Source: Gordonia pseudamarae
GTDB lineage: Bacteria; Actinomycetota; Actinomycetes; Mycobacteriales; Mycobacteriaceae
Assembly: GCF_025273675.1 (NCBI RefSeq)
Contig: NZ_CP045809.1
Span: 1,488,001 to 1,552,000 of the forward strand
Reading direction: 5' to 3'
DNA: 64,000 bases
The notes beneath the pieces are model-generated. The model was not told where the DNA came from and ran no database searches. It worked only from the letters and a program-made list of their open reading frames with translations. The position numbers and the translations under genes were made by a program. Position 1 is the stretch's first letter. The number at the start of each line of letters is the position of its first letter. Shown here piece after piece: positions 48,337 to 57,252 of this stretch.

Positions 48337-48768
48337 TCAGACATCACCGATGTACCGGTGCAGTGCGGCTCTGACCGGCGGGAGCACAGGAAGAGTGGGT
48401 AGGTCCGCAATTGCAATCCAGGCGGAGGCATCAGCGCCGCTGTGTCCGACGTGGGTCAGTTTACCGCCGGTGATTCTGACCTCGAAAAGGCAGAAGACGG
48501 CATGCAGGTCCAGCCCGGTGCTCAGCATCCGGTGCTCGGCATCGATGTCCAGCAGCCGAACGACTGCGACATCATAGCCGGTCTCCTCCTTGAATTCACG
48601 GACAACAGTGTCGCGGGGATGCTCACCGTGTTCGATTCGCCCACCAGGCAGTATCCAGCGACCGTGGTCGTCCTTCGATGATGGACCGATACGAACCATC
48701 AACACGCTCTCGGCGTCTCGCACGAGCCCGTACGATGCGAACCGCTGCAGGATGCTCGACTTCGTCAC
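48337..48768 (-). CDS. NUDIX hydrolase
   Basis: 143 aa. Complete Nudix box GGRIEHGEHPRDTVVREFKE then ETGY (about residues 42-65), cleaving a nucleoside diphosphate linked to another group. Substrate unknown; in an isoprenoid cluster, a diphosphate intermediate or a nucleotide-activated compound made by the upstream nucleotidyltransferase are possibilities. Part of the leftward operon. Confidence 0.9.
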   Translation of the reverse strand: MTKSSILQRFASYGLVRDAESVLMVRIGPSSKDDHGRWILPGGRIEHGEHPRDTVVREFKEETGYDVAVVRLLDIDAEHRMLSTGLDLHAVFCLFEVRITGGKLTHVGHSGADASAWIAIADLPTLPVLPPVRAALHRYIGDV

Positions 48769-48802
48769 CTAACCAACCTATCCACGCTCCCCTCCGTTCG
48801 CG

Positions 48803-49570
48803 CTAAGTCCAATGGAGCCGCTCCTGATCCATAGGGAAGCGCCAGAGCGCTACAGCGGTGAAGACAGCGGTGAAGGCGAGAACCGCCGCCAGACACGGGA
48901 GGATGTCCGTCAGGGCGGCCCCATCTAGAACCACTTGCCGGAATCCGTTGACCGCCCAGTACACCGGAGTCGCTTTCGCGATCCATTGAACCAGTGCCGG
49001 CATGAGATCGGTTGGCACCAACGCGCCGCCCACCAGCGTCCAGGTCAAGGTCACGACCCGCTCCGCCGCAAATGCCTGCCGCCGAGAGGCTGACACGGCG
49101 CACAACGCAAGGGCGAATGACGAGACGCAGGCAGCCAGTGCGAGTGCCATCGTCGCCAGCGCGAGGATCGAACCGGTGATGTGCAGGCCGACCACCGTCC
49201 ATCCGAGAGCGAACAGAAACGCTGTCTGTGTAACTGAGAGTGCGCTACACAGCGTCGATTTCCCGAGAAGGACCTCCCAGGTCCGCACCGGCGACAGGCG
49301 CAGACGTTGCCAAGTCTGCAGACCGTGCTCGCGGAAGTACGAGTCGGTGACCAGCCCGATCAGGAAGAACGAGAACATGACCGCGACTCCAGGGACCGCC
49401 AGTTGGACCCCATCGCCGTGCAGATACCCGAGTCGGGTGACTGCGTCGGCGTAGAGCGGCTTGATAAACAGCACCAGAAGGGCCGGAGTGATCAGTACTG
49501 TGACCAGCGGAGCGGGTTCACGGCACAGCCAGGCTGCATCATGTCGGGACAACAGTAGCGCGCGGGTCAC
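48803..49570 (-). CDS. ABC-2 type exporter permease
   Basis: 255 aa, six membrane helices (for example LVTVLITPALLVLFI, ALATMALALAACVSSFALAL, CLAAVLAFTAVFTAVAL), the form of drug and antibiotic exporters. GTG 49570 overlaps the ATPase stop by 4 bp; GTG 49576 is an alternative. Likely exports the cluster product. Confidence 0.88.
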   Translation of the reverse strand: MTRALLLSRHDAAWLCREPAPLVTVLITPALLVLFIKPLYADAVTRLGYLHGDGVQLAVPGVAVMFSFFLIGLVTDSYFREHGLQTWQRLRLSPVRTWEVLLGKSTLCSALSVTQTAFLFALGWTVVGLHITGSILALATMALALAACVSSFALALCAVSASRRQAFAAERVVTLTWTLVGGALVPTDLMPALVQWIAKATPVYWAVNGFRQVVLDGAALTDILPCLAAVLAFTAVFTAVALWRFPMDQERLHWT

Positions 49571-50478
49571 GAGCACCCCCCATCTGTGACAATATTGAAG
49601 TAGGCACGTTCGAGGTCGGCGCGGATGATCTCCAGCCCGCACAACTGCTCGCGGTGCTCAGCCACGGCTTCTAGCGCGTGCACGATGTCAGTGGTCGGAT
49701 TCGACGTCGGTAGCAGCAGAGTGTCGGCGAGCACCCGTGCGCCTGGCCAATCGACTGTAGGCAGTGCCCCCTCGAAGCGGAGCGCAAGTTCGCTGGCGGC
49801 GTGATCGGCGATCAGCCGGTCGACGGTGCCTTCCGCCACGATCCGGCCGTGGGCGAGAACCGCTACTCGGGCACGTAGTTCCTCGACCTCGGCGAGGTAA
49901 TGGGTGGTGTAGACGACCAATGATCCGCGCGAGGCCTGCTGGCACACGATACGCAGCAGCTGCTGCCTGGTTTCCGGATCCGCTCCCGCGGTCGGCTCAT
50001 CGAGCATGACGACGTCGGGCCGGTAGACGAGTGCACAGCCGACGTGGAGACGGCGGCGCTGACCGCCTGACAGTATCGCCGCTCGCTTTTTTCGAAGGTC
50101 GCCGAGTTGGAGAACTTCGAGCAACTCCTCGACGGCACCCGTGAGTTCTCTGCGCCGTAGCCCGTTGAGCGAACCGAAGAATCGAAGATTCTCTTCAACG
50201 GTGTGTGCGGGGTACACCGCGATGTCTTGACCGGCCAGTCCGATTCGGCCGCGCAGGGCCTTGCTCTCGCCGGTGGCGTCCAGTCCGAGAACCCGTGTGC
50301 AGCCGCTGCTCGGGGCGAGCAATCCGGCGACGATCGATATCAACGTCGTCTTCCCCGCTCCGTTGGGACCGATAACGGCGAGCACTTCACCACGGTCGGC
50401 GTTCAAAGTCACTCCGGTGAGGGCGTCGCATGCGTTGAAAGACATTCGTAGGTCCTCGATTTCGAGTGCAGGTCTCAC
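49567..50478 (-). CDS. ABC exporter ATP-binding protein
   Basis: 303 aa, DrrA/CcmA-like. Walker A GPNGAGKTTLISIV, signature LSGGQRRRLHVGC, Walker B VVMLDEPTAGADPETR, switch His TTHYLAEVEEL. GTG start. Pairs with the overlapping ABC-2 permease; an export and self-protection role is inferred from cluster position. Confidence 0.92.
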   Translation of the reverse strand: MRPALEIEDLRMSFNACDALTGVTLNADRGEVLAVIGPNGAGKTTLISIVAGLLAPSSGCTRVLGLDATGESKALRGRIGLAGQDIAVYPAHTVEENLRFFGSLNGLRRRELTGAVEELLEVLQLGDLRKKRAAILSGGQRRRLHVGCALVYRPDVVMLDEPTAGADPETRQQLLRIVCQQASRGSLVVYTTHYLAEVEELRARVAVLAHGRIVAEGTVDRLIADHAASELALRFEGALPTVDWPGARVLADTLLLPTSNPTTDIVHALEAVAEHREQLCGLEIIRADLERAYFNIVTDGGCS

Positions 50479-50526
50479 GCGCGAGTAGCTCCAATGGTCG
50501 ATGTGGCGTTCTGGGCGAGGGCCCGG

Positions 50527-51057
50527 TTACAGTGGCCTGGTCCAGTCGGTGGGCAGCAGAGGCGGGAGCCCAAGTCGATCTGTCAGCTCGGTCCAGGCGC
50601 GAACCAACCGGATAGCGCCGAACATCCCTTCTGGAGAACGCAGTTCAGGTAGCGGATCCGGGAGCCTGAGGGTGGACTCGATCTCCGATACCCACGCATG
50701 TATCTGGGCCAGCCAGAACTGTGCACGTTCAGCATCGGGCGCGGTGCGGGAGAACTCGCTTGCTTCCTTGAGTAGGTGGTGGCCTGCTATCCAGATATCC
50801 GGCGGTACGTGGGTATGGGGATCGAGCGCTCCGCCGTCCTCGGCGACGTAAGGCTCGGCACCGAACTCCAGCCCCCGCGCCTGGCAGCAGATCGTGATGA
50901 GGTAGCGGGTTTGCCCCAAGACCAACAGCCACTGGCCAGCTTTGGCGCCGCCGTCGATATCTTGGAGAGCCGATTGCGCGCCGATCATCAGCATCACTGC
51001 ACCGTGGCTGACATGAGCGACATGCCGTCGCAGCTCGGGACTCGAATGGGTGTTCAC
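50527..51057 (-). CDS. Unknown helical protein coupled to a nucleotidyltransferase
   Basis: 176 aa. Not recognised. Largely helical with AKAGQWLLVLGQTRYLITIC and HHLLKEASEFSRTAPDAERA segments; no catalytic motif, signal or membrane helix. The GTG start overlaps the nucleotidyltransferase stop by 4 bp, suggesting the two products act together, in the manner of nucleotidyltransferase/helical-partner pairs. Confidence 0.6.
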   Translation of the reverse strand: MNTHSSPELRRHVAHVSHGAVMLMIGAQSALQDIDGGAKAGQWLLVLGQTRYLITICCQARGLEFGAEPYVAEDGGALDPHTHVPPDIWIAGHHLLKEASEFSRTAPDAERAQFWLAQIHAWVSEIESTLRLPDPLPELRSPEGMFGAIRLVRAWTELTDRLGLPPLLPTDWTRPL

Positions 51058-52070
51058 GGCTTCTCGACTCCCATCCACAGCACATCCTCGATGAAAAGGT
51101 CGGCGACGTCGTCGTGCCACTGGTCCTCGATCCCGTATGTCCACACGGGGTTTGCGCACGCGGGCCCGTCGGCGGGTACCGCGACCGTGCGCAAACCCCA
51201 GCGCGACATCAGGTATGTCTCGTCAAAGAGATGGCCCTGGGTTCCGATGGCAGGTGTAACCTTGATACGCCAGCCGGAGCAGAAGACGTCGGCGAGGAAG
51301 TGGTCGAGCAGTTCACCGGTCTTGTCCAGATATGCCGGCACGTCTGAAGGTATGACGGGCGGACACATTGCCAGGCGGTAGGCATCGAGAGCGGAGTGAT
51401 CGTCGAGCCGCCGCAGCTTTTCGCCCAGCCATTTGGGTTTGAAATACCACTCACCGTGCAGCGCGGCATGCCGCTCGAGCGCCGCGCAGAGTGCTTCACC
51501 GATGCGCAGGGCGGCGACGATCGGCTTGCTGGGCGCGAATACGCGGGCAGACACCCTTTTGCGAACGGCTTCGACGGCATGCCAGCCGGCGATTCGACCT
51601 GGCATGTCACCGGCAAGTTTCCGCTGCCAGGACAACCATTCCTGAGTACCGGTCAATGGCAGGCCGAGAGCGAACCTGCTGAGACTGTCGAGGATCAAGC
51701 GAGCGGAGGCTATCGCGCCGGGAGCAATGTCAGCTGGTGGCCACTGGCCGGAGACGAGTTCTCGATGGCGGTTCGTGATCGGTTCGGCGCCGTGGAGAAC
51801 AACCTCGATCAGCGCGGCGTTGACGTATGCGGTGAGCGGGAGAGCGGCTGCCACCGCACCGGGCACGACCGAGTATATGTCCAGATCGCTTCCAGGGTTG
51901 CCGAACCCGGCCAGGACCGAACCAGTGGCTACCGTGAGCAACGGTTGTCCGAACGAAGTGTCTACCTGAGCGATGACATCGTTCCGTGTCAGACGATGGG
52001 AGGCCAGGTGTGCTTGCAGCCGGGCATCAAGCGTCGCTGATGACGATGGCGTAGCTGCCGATGGACTCAT
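51054..52070 (-). CDS. Polymerase-beta-fold nucleotidyltransferase domain protein
   Basis: 338 aa. N-terminal nucleotidyltransferase signature TGSVLAGFGNPGSDLDIYSV (about 47-66) with the hallmark G-S and D-x-D, then about 230 residues of helices (EWLSWQRKLAGDMPGR, KPIVAALRIGEALCAALERH). This resembles small-molecule nucleotidyltransferases more than RNA enzymes, but the substrate is unknown. ATG 52070 has GGGGGAA upstream. First gene of the leftward arm, divergent from idi. Confidence 0.72.
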   Translation of the reverse strand: MSPSAATPSSSATLDARLQAHLASHRLTRNDVIAQVDTSFGQPLLTVATGSVLAGFGNPGSDLDIYSVVPGAVAAALPLTAYVNAALIEVVLHGAEPITNRHRELVSGQWPPADIAPGAIASARLILDSLSRFALGLPLTGTQEWLSWQRKLAGDMPGRIAGWHAVEAVRKRVSARVFAPSKPIVAALRIGEALCAALERHAALHGEWYFKPKWLGEKLRRLDDHSALDAYRLAMCPPVIPSDVPAYLDKTGELLDHFLADVFCSGWRIKVTPAIGTQGHLFDETYLMSRWGLRTVAVPADGPACANPVWTYGIEDQWHDDVADLFIEDVLWMGVEKP

Positions 52071-52427
52071 ACTCAATTCCCCCTGGTCATCGATACTCCT
52101 GGAACGTGACAGGGAGCTTGCACAAAGTTGCGATAACTGCCGAACTGAACCGAACTCGGTTTCCCGAAACGTTAGCCGACTACTTGCCGGTCCCCCTGAC
52201 GACCAATGCCATGACACTAGCGGCGGAATCACAGTCCGGCAACCGTCGTCAGGAAGTATCTCGGTGAAGATCTCTCTTGCGCGGGCTGTAAGGGATCTGT
52301 AGTGTGATGGAAGGGTGGGGTACTGTAAATGTCAGGCTGGCTCGTATCGAGTCGACATTTCTCTGGCATCGTCGCTTGTCGGCGATCGTCCCTCTCCGTT
52401 CTTGGGGAACTCGATATGGGGGGTCGA
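52071..52427. promoter_or_regulatory. Divergent promoter region of the cluster
   Basis: The 357-bp gap separates the two arms. Rightward TTGCGC (52277-52282), a 17-bp spacer and TAGTGT (52300-52305) is the best promoter, giving a leader of about 115 bases for idi. The region is visibly richer in A/T than the 1-47 kb part. No regulator gene or clear operator is seen within or beside it. Confidence 0.5.
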
Positions 52428-53057
52428 ATGGCGTTAACTTCAGAAGGCGCGATAAGTGCCTTGGGTCATGCTTCGACGGCGGATGTGGCAGGCATTCTGC
52501 TGGAACTCGTTGATTCGAGCGGGAATACGCTGGGTACCGCCGAGAAGATTGCTGCCCATAGATTTCCAGGGCGGTTGCATCGCGCATTCTCTGTATTCTT
52601 ACTCGACAGTGACGGGCATATGGTTCTGCAGCGCAGGGCGCTGACCAAGTACCATTTCCCTGGAGTGTGGTCGAATTCCTGTTGTGGCCATCCACTTCCT
52701 GGTGAACACCCATTCGTTGCGGCCGCTCGCCGGGTCCGGGAAGAACTGGGTGTGTGCCCTGCGGTTCTGGCCGAGGCTGGCACGGTCACATATCGCCATG
52801 AAGATCCACAATCGGGGCTGGTTGAACACGAGTACAACCATCTATTTGTAGGTGTCGTCACTGCCGACCTGAAGCCTGCCCCCGAGGAGGTCGTGGACAT
52901 CGCTCGGGTGGATCAAGACGGCCTAAGGCAACGACGTGCGACGGAGCCGTTCTCTGGGTGGTTTGGCGATGTATTCGACGCGGTCTTGCCGACGCTGCGG
53001 AACCTGGATGTCGCAGCGCGATGGCGAAATCTCATCACCGACGAGTTACCCGAATAG
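52428..53057 (+). CDS. idi: Isopentenyl-diphosphate delta-isomerase type I
   Basis: 209 aa. Interconverts IPP and DMAPP. Nudix-type fold with the catalytic cysteine in WSNSCCGHPLPGE and the metal-ligand glutamates in EHEYNHLFVG. ATG 52428 is chosen because GGGGGGT lies just upstream; the in-frame ATG 52416 would overlap that site. Heads the rightward arm and would raise the DMAPP pool for the prenyl synthases downstream. Confidence 0.93.
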   Translation: MALTSEGAISALGHASTADVAGILLELVDSSGNTLGTAEKIAAHRFPGRLHRAFSVFLLDSDGHMVLQRRALTKYHFPGVWSNSCCGHPLPGEHPFVAAARRVREELGVCPAVLAEAGTVTYRHEDPQSGLVEHEYNHLFVGVVTADLKPAPEEVVDIARVDQDGLRQRRATEPFSGWFGDVFDAVLPTLRNLDVAARWRNLITDELPE

Positions 53058-53078
53058 AAGATCGAAGGTGAACCGACT

Positions 53079-53792
53079 GTGTCCGACTACATTCGGAACT
53101 GGCTTGGAACTGGTTTCGCCATAGACTGGACCGACCTCAGATTGGCCCACGCGCAATGCAGGTCAGTACTGACTGAATTGGCAGCTGATCGAGAGCTGTT
53201 GACCAACCTGGTCGACCGTGTCGCGATAGATGAGGTTCTTTTCGCGGATGCGGACCACCACCCTGTCATGGATCGTCTCACGCTATGGCGCGATATCGAC
53301 CGCGGGATCTACTTGCGTCTGCACGTCTCGCCTGGAAACAACGAACTCATCCCGCACGACCATAAATACTCGTTCACGACCTATATACTCCGCGGTTCCT
53401 ACACCCATGTGTGGCGCCGTCGGTCTGTATCTTATAGCGGTAGTTTCACTGCAGAGAAGGCGCCGCTGGGGTTGGTGACCTGTGAACAGGTAGGTTCCTG
53501 CTACACATTGGGATACTCGCTCATACATCAGACCATGATGGAAGCGGACACGGTCACATTATTCATGCGAGGACCCGGCGAGCAGAGCCGTTCCTACGCA
53601 GCTCTGGATATGCTAGATCGGACTGTCAGTAGTAGCCGAGCGGACGATTCGGAGACTGAATTGATCGAAGAAAGGCGGCATACGGACGGGCAACGACGCC
53701 TGGAATTCAGCGAATTTGTACGATTGCGTTCGCGCCTAGCGGCTCTCAGAGTAATCGATGCCATTTCGCATACAGATCAGATTTCGAGATGA
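53079..53792 (+). CDS. 3-His cupin, cysteine-dioxygenase-like paralogue 1
   Basis: 237 aa. Putative metal site H93-x-H95 in IPHDHKYSFTTYILRGSY and H150 in YSLIHQT; the usual cupin Glu is absent, so the ligand set and spacing resemble thiol-dioxygenase cupins (3-His iron). N-terminal about 60 residues form a helical cap (AQCRSVLTELAADRELLTN) shared by all three paralogues. Reaction unknown; an oxygenase acting on a sulfur- or carbon-containing intermediate is inferred. Confidence 0.65.
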   Translation: MSDYIRNWLGTGFAIDWTDLRLAHAQCRSVLTELAADRELLTNLVDRVAIDEVLFADADHHPVMDRLTLWRDIDRGIYLRLHVSPGNNELIPHDHKYSFTTYILRGSYTHVWRRRSVSYSGSFTAEKAPLGLVTCEQVGSCYTLGYSLIHQTMMEADTVTLFMRGPGEQSRSYAALDMLDRTVSSSRADDSETELIEERRHTDGQRRLEFSEFVRLRSRLAALRVIDAISHTDQISR

Positions 53793-53802
53793 GGCTTCGG
53801 AA

Positions 53803-54900
53803 GTGTCAACATCGAGCGATATCGATCGCATAACCCGCGAGCTGCAGGGCAGGATCGCAGATTATCAAGACCATTTCTCCCGCGTATTCGCACAATATTT
53901 CGAAGATCTCCAACGAAACTTTGACGGACCTGCTGAGAGCCGCTTCACAGCACGGAGTCTTGAGCTGCTCGGGCACCTCTCACTTCGTGGCGGTAAGCGT
54001 CAGCGCGTCGCTTTCTTGTACGAAGCTGCTCGTCTGGTTACCGCTGAACCGGTGCCCGGGCTCGACGAGGCGGCGCTCAGTATCGAATTGCTGCAGACCC
54101 ACCTGCTCGTGCACGACGACATCATCGATGATGCCCCGACCCGGCGTGGCGGACCTTCGACGTACTACGCGTACCGGGAGGAGTTCCCCCAGCATCCCCA
54201 GACCGCTCTCGGTCTTGCGCTGCTCGCCGGTGACCTTGCCGCATTTCTGTCCCTGCAGGTTCTCCTGGACTCTGGACTGCCAGTTGCGCTCCGGCACGCG
54301 CTCGTCGACGTGCAGACACGAGCAGCAGCTGCCACCTTCGTGGGACAGATGTTCGATCTGGAGCGCGATTTCCCGCAGATCCCGAGCGAAGAGTTACTGA
54401 ACTCGGTCTCCGATTACAAGGCTTCCCGCTCTTCGGCACTCGCGCCGATCCAACTCGGACTCCTGGTCGCCGGTGAGGATCCCGTCGAACATGCTGAGAC
54501 ATTGCGTCGCTACGCGCTTATGTTCGGGATCTCAGGCCAGATGTGTGACGATTACCTGAGTCTGTTCGGAGACGAACGGGTGACCGGGAAGCCGAATACT
54601 GCCGACGTACGGGACGGCCGACGTACCTATGCAATCCGAGCTGTGCTGGCTACGGCGACGGAGACTGAGCGGGTGCGCATCGAGTCGATCCTGGGGCGTC
54701 CGGACTGCACTGCGGCCGACATCGACTGCCTTCGCGACATCGCCCAACACCACCGAGTGGACCGCGAGTTGCGCTCGAAAATGCATCGCTACGCCGAATT
54801 GGCGTGCCGGGAGGCCGCCGGATGGCGCGACTGCTGGCACGATGATGCAGTCACGTTCTTCGAACGGGTGCCGGTCTGGGGGGTGGAGAGGACACTGTGA
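53803..54900 (+). CDS. Trans-polyprenyl diphosphate synthase (GGPP-synthase type)
   Basis: 365 aa. First Asp-rich motif VHDDIIDDAPTRRG (about 99-112) and second MCDDYLSLFGDE (about 246-257); Lys/Arg site GGKRQRVAF. The second motif ends D-D-x-x-S rather than D-D-x-x-D, a variant seen in actinobacterial GGPP synthases, so not a sign of inactivity. Chain length is not readable. GTG 53803 chosen; an in-frame ATG at 53758 would overlap the cupin gene. The end overlaps the cis-prenyltransferase start (GTGA). Confidence 0.92.
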   Translation: MSTSSDIDRITRELQGRIADYQDHFSRVFAQYFEDLQRNFDGPAESRFTARSLELLGHLSLRGGKRQRVAFLYEAARLVTAEPVPGLDEAALSIELLQTHLLVHDDIIDDAPTRRGGPSTYYAYREEFPQHPQTALGLALLAGDLAAFLSLQVLLDSGLPVALRHALVDVQTRAAAATFVGQMFDLERDFPQIPSEELLNSVSDYKASRSSALAPIQLGLLVAGEDPVEHAETLRRYALMFGISGQMCDDYLSLFGDERVTGKPNTADVRDGRRTYAIRAVLATATETERVRIESILGRPDCTAADIDCLRDIAQHHRVDRELRSKMHRYAELACREAAGWRDCWHDDAVTFFERVPVWGVERTL

Positions 54901-55673
54901 CAACGGTAAGCGGTTCGACAGTGGTGAATCGGGACGAACTACCCCGCGTGCCCGCTCATGTGGGGTTCATTCTCGACGGTAATCGCCGATGGGCCCGCTC
55001 ACGCGGGATGAACGCCTCAGCCGGACATCTGGCCGGGTTCTCCCGGATTCCAGAGATCCTGACATGGTGCGAGGCGGCGGGAATCCACACCGTCACTCTC
55101 TGGATGATGTCGACCGACAATCTGCGTCGTGACGCGGAAGAGGTTGACTGCCTGGCGAAAATCATCGAGGCAACTGTGGATGTGGTCGGCTCCCGGGGAA
55201 TCGGGAGCATCCGGCACCTAGGTTCCCGGGAGGTCATTCGCAAGCCTTTGCTGGATGCGCTCGACCGCGCGGTCGAGCGCACGTCAGGCGTAGGAGGCTT
55301 ACGGATCAATCTGGCGGTATGTTACGGAGGCCGCGAAGAGATCGTAGATGCGTGCCGACAGATCCTGGCGCGGTGTGATTCCAGTGGACTGACGCTGGGA
55401 GAGGCAATCGGCCGGATAAGTGTCCGGTCGATCTCGGAGGAAATACTCGGTGTGTCGCCGGCGCCGGAACTTATCGTCCGGACCTCGGGTGAGCGGCGAT
55501 CCTCCGGGTTCTTGCTTTGGGCCGGAATGTATTCCACTATGTGTGTGGTACCCGGCTTCTGGCCGGACTTCGGTGTCACCGAGTTCCGTGATGTGCTGCT
55601 TGCGCACCGCGACGGGTGCTTCACGGGGCCATCAGCTGGCAGTGGCGAACAGCGGGAGGTGAGTGTCCGTTGA
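54897..55673 (+). CDS. Cis-prenyltransferase, catalytic-type subunit lacking C-terminal RxG and metal Glu
   Basis: 258 aa. Keeps HVGFILDGNRRWARSRG (Asp27, Asn29, Arg31), MMSTDNLRRD and VRTSGERRSSGFLLW. The next segment, expected Y-x-E, reads MYSTMC with Thr214 in place of the metal-ligand Glu, and the C-terminus, expected RRFG, reads AHRDGCFTGPSAG (about 236-248). In homodimeric enzymes both missing elements act at or across the dimer interface. Translationally coupled to the GGPP-type synthase upstream and the kinase downstream. Probably needs a partner; the homologue at 57249 has exactly the missing parts. Confidence 0.85.
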   Translation: MTTVSGSTVVNRDELPRVPAHVGFILDGNRRWARSRGMNASAGHLAGFSRIPEILTWCEAAGIHTVTLWMMSTDNLRRDAEEVDCLAKIIEATVDVVGSRGIGSIRHLGSREVIRKPLLDALDRAVERTSGVGGLRINLAVCYGGREEIVDACRQILARCDSSGLTLGEAIGRISVRSISEEILGVSPAPELIVRTSGERRSSGFLLWAGMYSTMCVVPGFWPDFGVTEFRDVLLAHRDGCFTGPSAGSGEQREVSVR

Positions 55674-56542
55674 ATTCGAAGTCGATCGCACCGGGATGCG
55701 CGGTGGGGCTCATCGGCATCGACGGTGCCGGCAAGACCACGCTTGCAACCGAACTCGAACGGCAGCTGACAGTGCGAGGGGTGGACGCGATCCGCATGTC
55801 TCGTCGTCAATTCCTTAAATCGACACCGCGCGACTTCGCGGGGAGTACGGTTACCGCGCTCTACGAGGGAGCGCTGAGAACGCTGTATGGCTTCGCCGGT
55901 CTCGACGACGGGACTGTTCTCGGAGAGCAGTTTCCACCGCTAGCAGGTGAGATTTTAGCCGATGAGTTCGAGAAACTGCTCAACACAGCAGTCATCGTCA
56001 AGAACAACCCCGCCGGACTCATCGCCTCGATGCTGTCCGAGACCGCCGGGTGTATAGCGTTCCGGGAAGCAATCATTCGCCCCCAGCTCGAAGCGGGACG
56101 AGCCGTTATCGAGGACACCCACGGCATCAAGATGGTGGTCAAGCTGTACCTGCTGGGTATGTCTGTGACCGAGCCTCAGAGTGCAGCCCGGCCCCAGTTC
56201 GACGCGGCACTGCGGGCCGCCATCGAGATACTCCGGCCCGAGGCCGACAGGTCCCTACCCGTCCTGGTCCGAACCGATCCCCAGATCGCGTACCAGCGCA
56301 GGGTTTTGCAGTATGGCCAAGTGGGCGGGATGGAGCACTACGGTCCGGCGGGCCGAGCGATCGGGCGCGATTCGTACATGGATCTCCAAAGCCGCAGCGC
56401 AACGATCTTCGAGGAGATCGCGAACGAATGGAGATGCTTGCGGGTCGACTTGTCGGCGGACGACCGAGACCACGTACTCGCCGCCGCCGCTGACCAGATT
56501 ATCTCAAGTCTGTCTCCCCGAGGAACCGAGAGATATACATGA
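55670..56542 (+). CDS. Thymidylate-kinase-like P-loop kinase
   Basis: 290 aa. P-loop GLIGIDGAGKTTLATELERQ at the N-terminus and later REAIIRPQLEAGRAVIED, as in dTMP-kinase-like enzymes. About 80 residues longer than thymidylate kinase, and a housekeeping tmk is unlikely in this setting. The likely substrate is a nucleotide or phosphate intermediate of the pathway. Start is TTG 55670 overlapping the upstream stop, with GGGAGGT 10 bases upstream; no ATG or GTG in frame is better. Ends in a 4-bp overlap with the next cupin. Confidence 0.7.
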   Translation: MNSKSIAPGCAVGLIGIDGAGKTTLATELERQLTVRGVDAIRMSRRQFLKSTPRDFAGSTVTALYEGALRTLYGFAGLDDGTVLGEQFPPLAGEILADEFEKLLNTAVIVKNNPAGLIASMLSETAGCIAFREAIIRPQLEAGRAVIEDTHGIKMVVKLYLLGMSVTEPQSAARPQFDAALRAAIEILRPEADRSLPVLVRTDPQIAYQRRVLQYGQVGGMEHYGPAGRAIGRDSYMDLQSRSATIFEEIANEWRCLRVDLSADDRDHVLAAAADQIISSLSPRGTERYT

Positions 56543-57252
56543 CGGGACACCTATCGATGGATATCAGCAGGCACTGGATCGACCATCTGCCCCCGCTGGA
56601 CTGGTCGAATCTGCGATCAGGGCATCGTCAGGCGCGAAACGTGCTGTCGCGCTTAGCTGATGATCGCAGTCTCCTCAGTCGCCTCGTCCACGAGATTGAG
56701 TTCGACCCTAGTCGGCTCGCGCAGAGCGAAGTGCACCCGCTGATTAACCGGCTAGTCCTCTATCAGGACGATTCGCGCGGATTTCAGGTTCGGTTGCACA
56801 TGTCACCCGGTTCCCGCGAGTTGGTGCCGCACGACCACAAGTACTCGTTCACCGCATTTGTCCTGCGCGGCGCCTACGTGCACGTGTGGCGGCGGCGAGC
56901 CGATCGAGGTGAGCGCGAGTTCACCGGTTCCGACGTGCTACCGGGGATCGTAACCATTGAGCGCCCAGGCGCCTGCTACACGTTCGGCCACCCGTTGGTC
57001 CATCAGACGATCATGTTGCCGGGAACAGTCACATTGTTCATGCGGGGCCCTCGGGTCAAGGGCCGATCACACGCGGCGCTGGACATGCTCCCACAGGCAG
57101 AGCGTTGGCCACCACCCTCTGAGGCCGGAAAGCCCAAGCATGCCAACGGACAACGGCCTGTAACCATCGCGGAGTACCGCGCGATGGTGGCCCAACTCTG
57201 CACGGACGGTCTGATCGAAGAAAACTCTGGCGCGCCAGGAGGCACACCATGA
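56539..57252 (+). CDS. 3-His cupin, cysteine-dioxygenase-like paralogue 2
   Basis: 237 aa. H98 and H100 in VPHDHKYSFTAFVLRGAY, H155 in HPLVHQTIMLPG. Closely related to the proteins at 53079 and 57938. Clean ATGA overlaps on both sides join it to the kinase and to the RxG-bearing cis-prenyltransferase homologue. Function inferred only as a metal-dependent cupin. Confidence 0.65.
   Translation: MTGHLSMDISRHWIDHLPPLDWSNLRSGHRQARNVLSRLADDRSLLSRLVHEIEFDPSRLAQSEVHPLINRLVLYQDDSRGFQVRLHMSPGSRELVPHDHKYSFTAFVLRGAYVHVWRRRADRGEREFTGSDVLPGIVTIERPGACYTFGHPLVHQTIMLPGTVTLFMRGPRVKGRSHAALDMLPQAERWPPPSEAGKPKHANGQRPVTIAEYRAMVAQLCTDGLIEENSGAPGGTP

Noticed and set aside
54540..54580. Missing third Asp in the second Asp-rich motif of the polyprenyl synthase
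   Set aside because: Actinobacterial GGPP synthases commonly have D-D-x-x-G/S here, so it is not a lesion.
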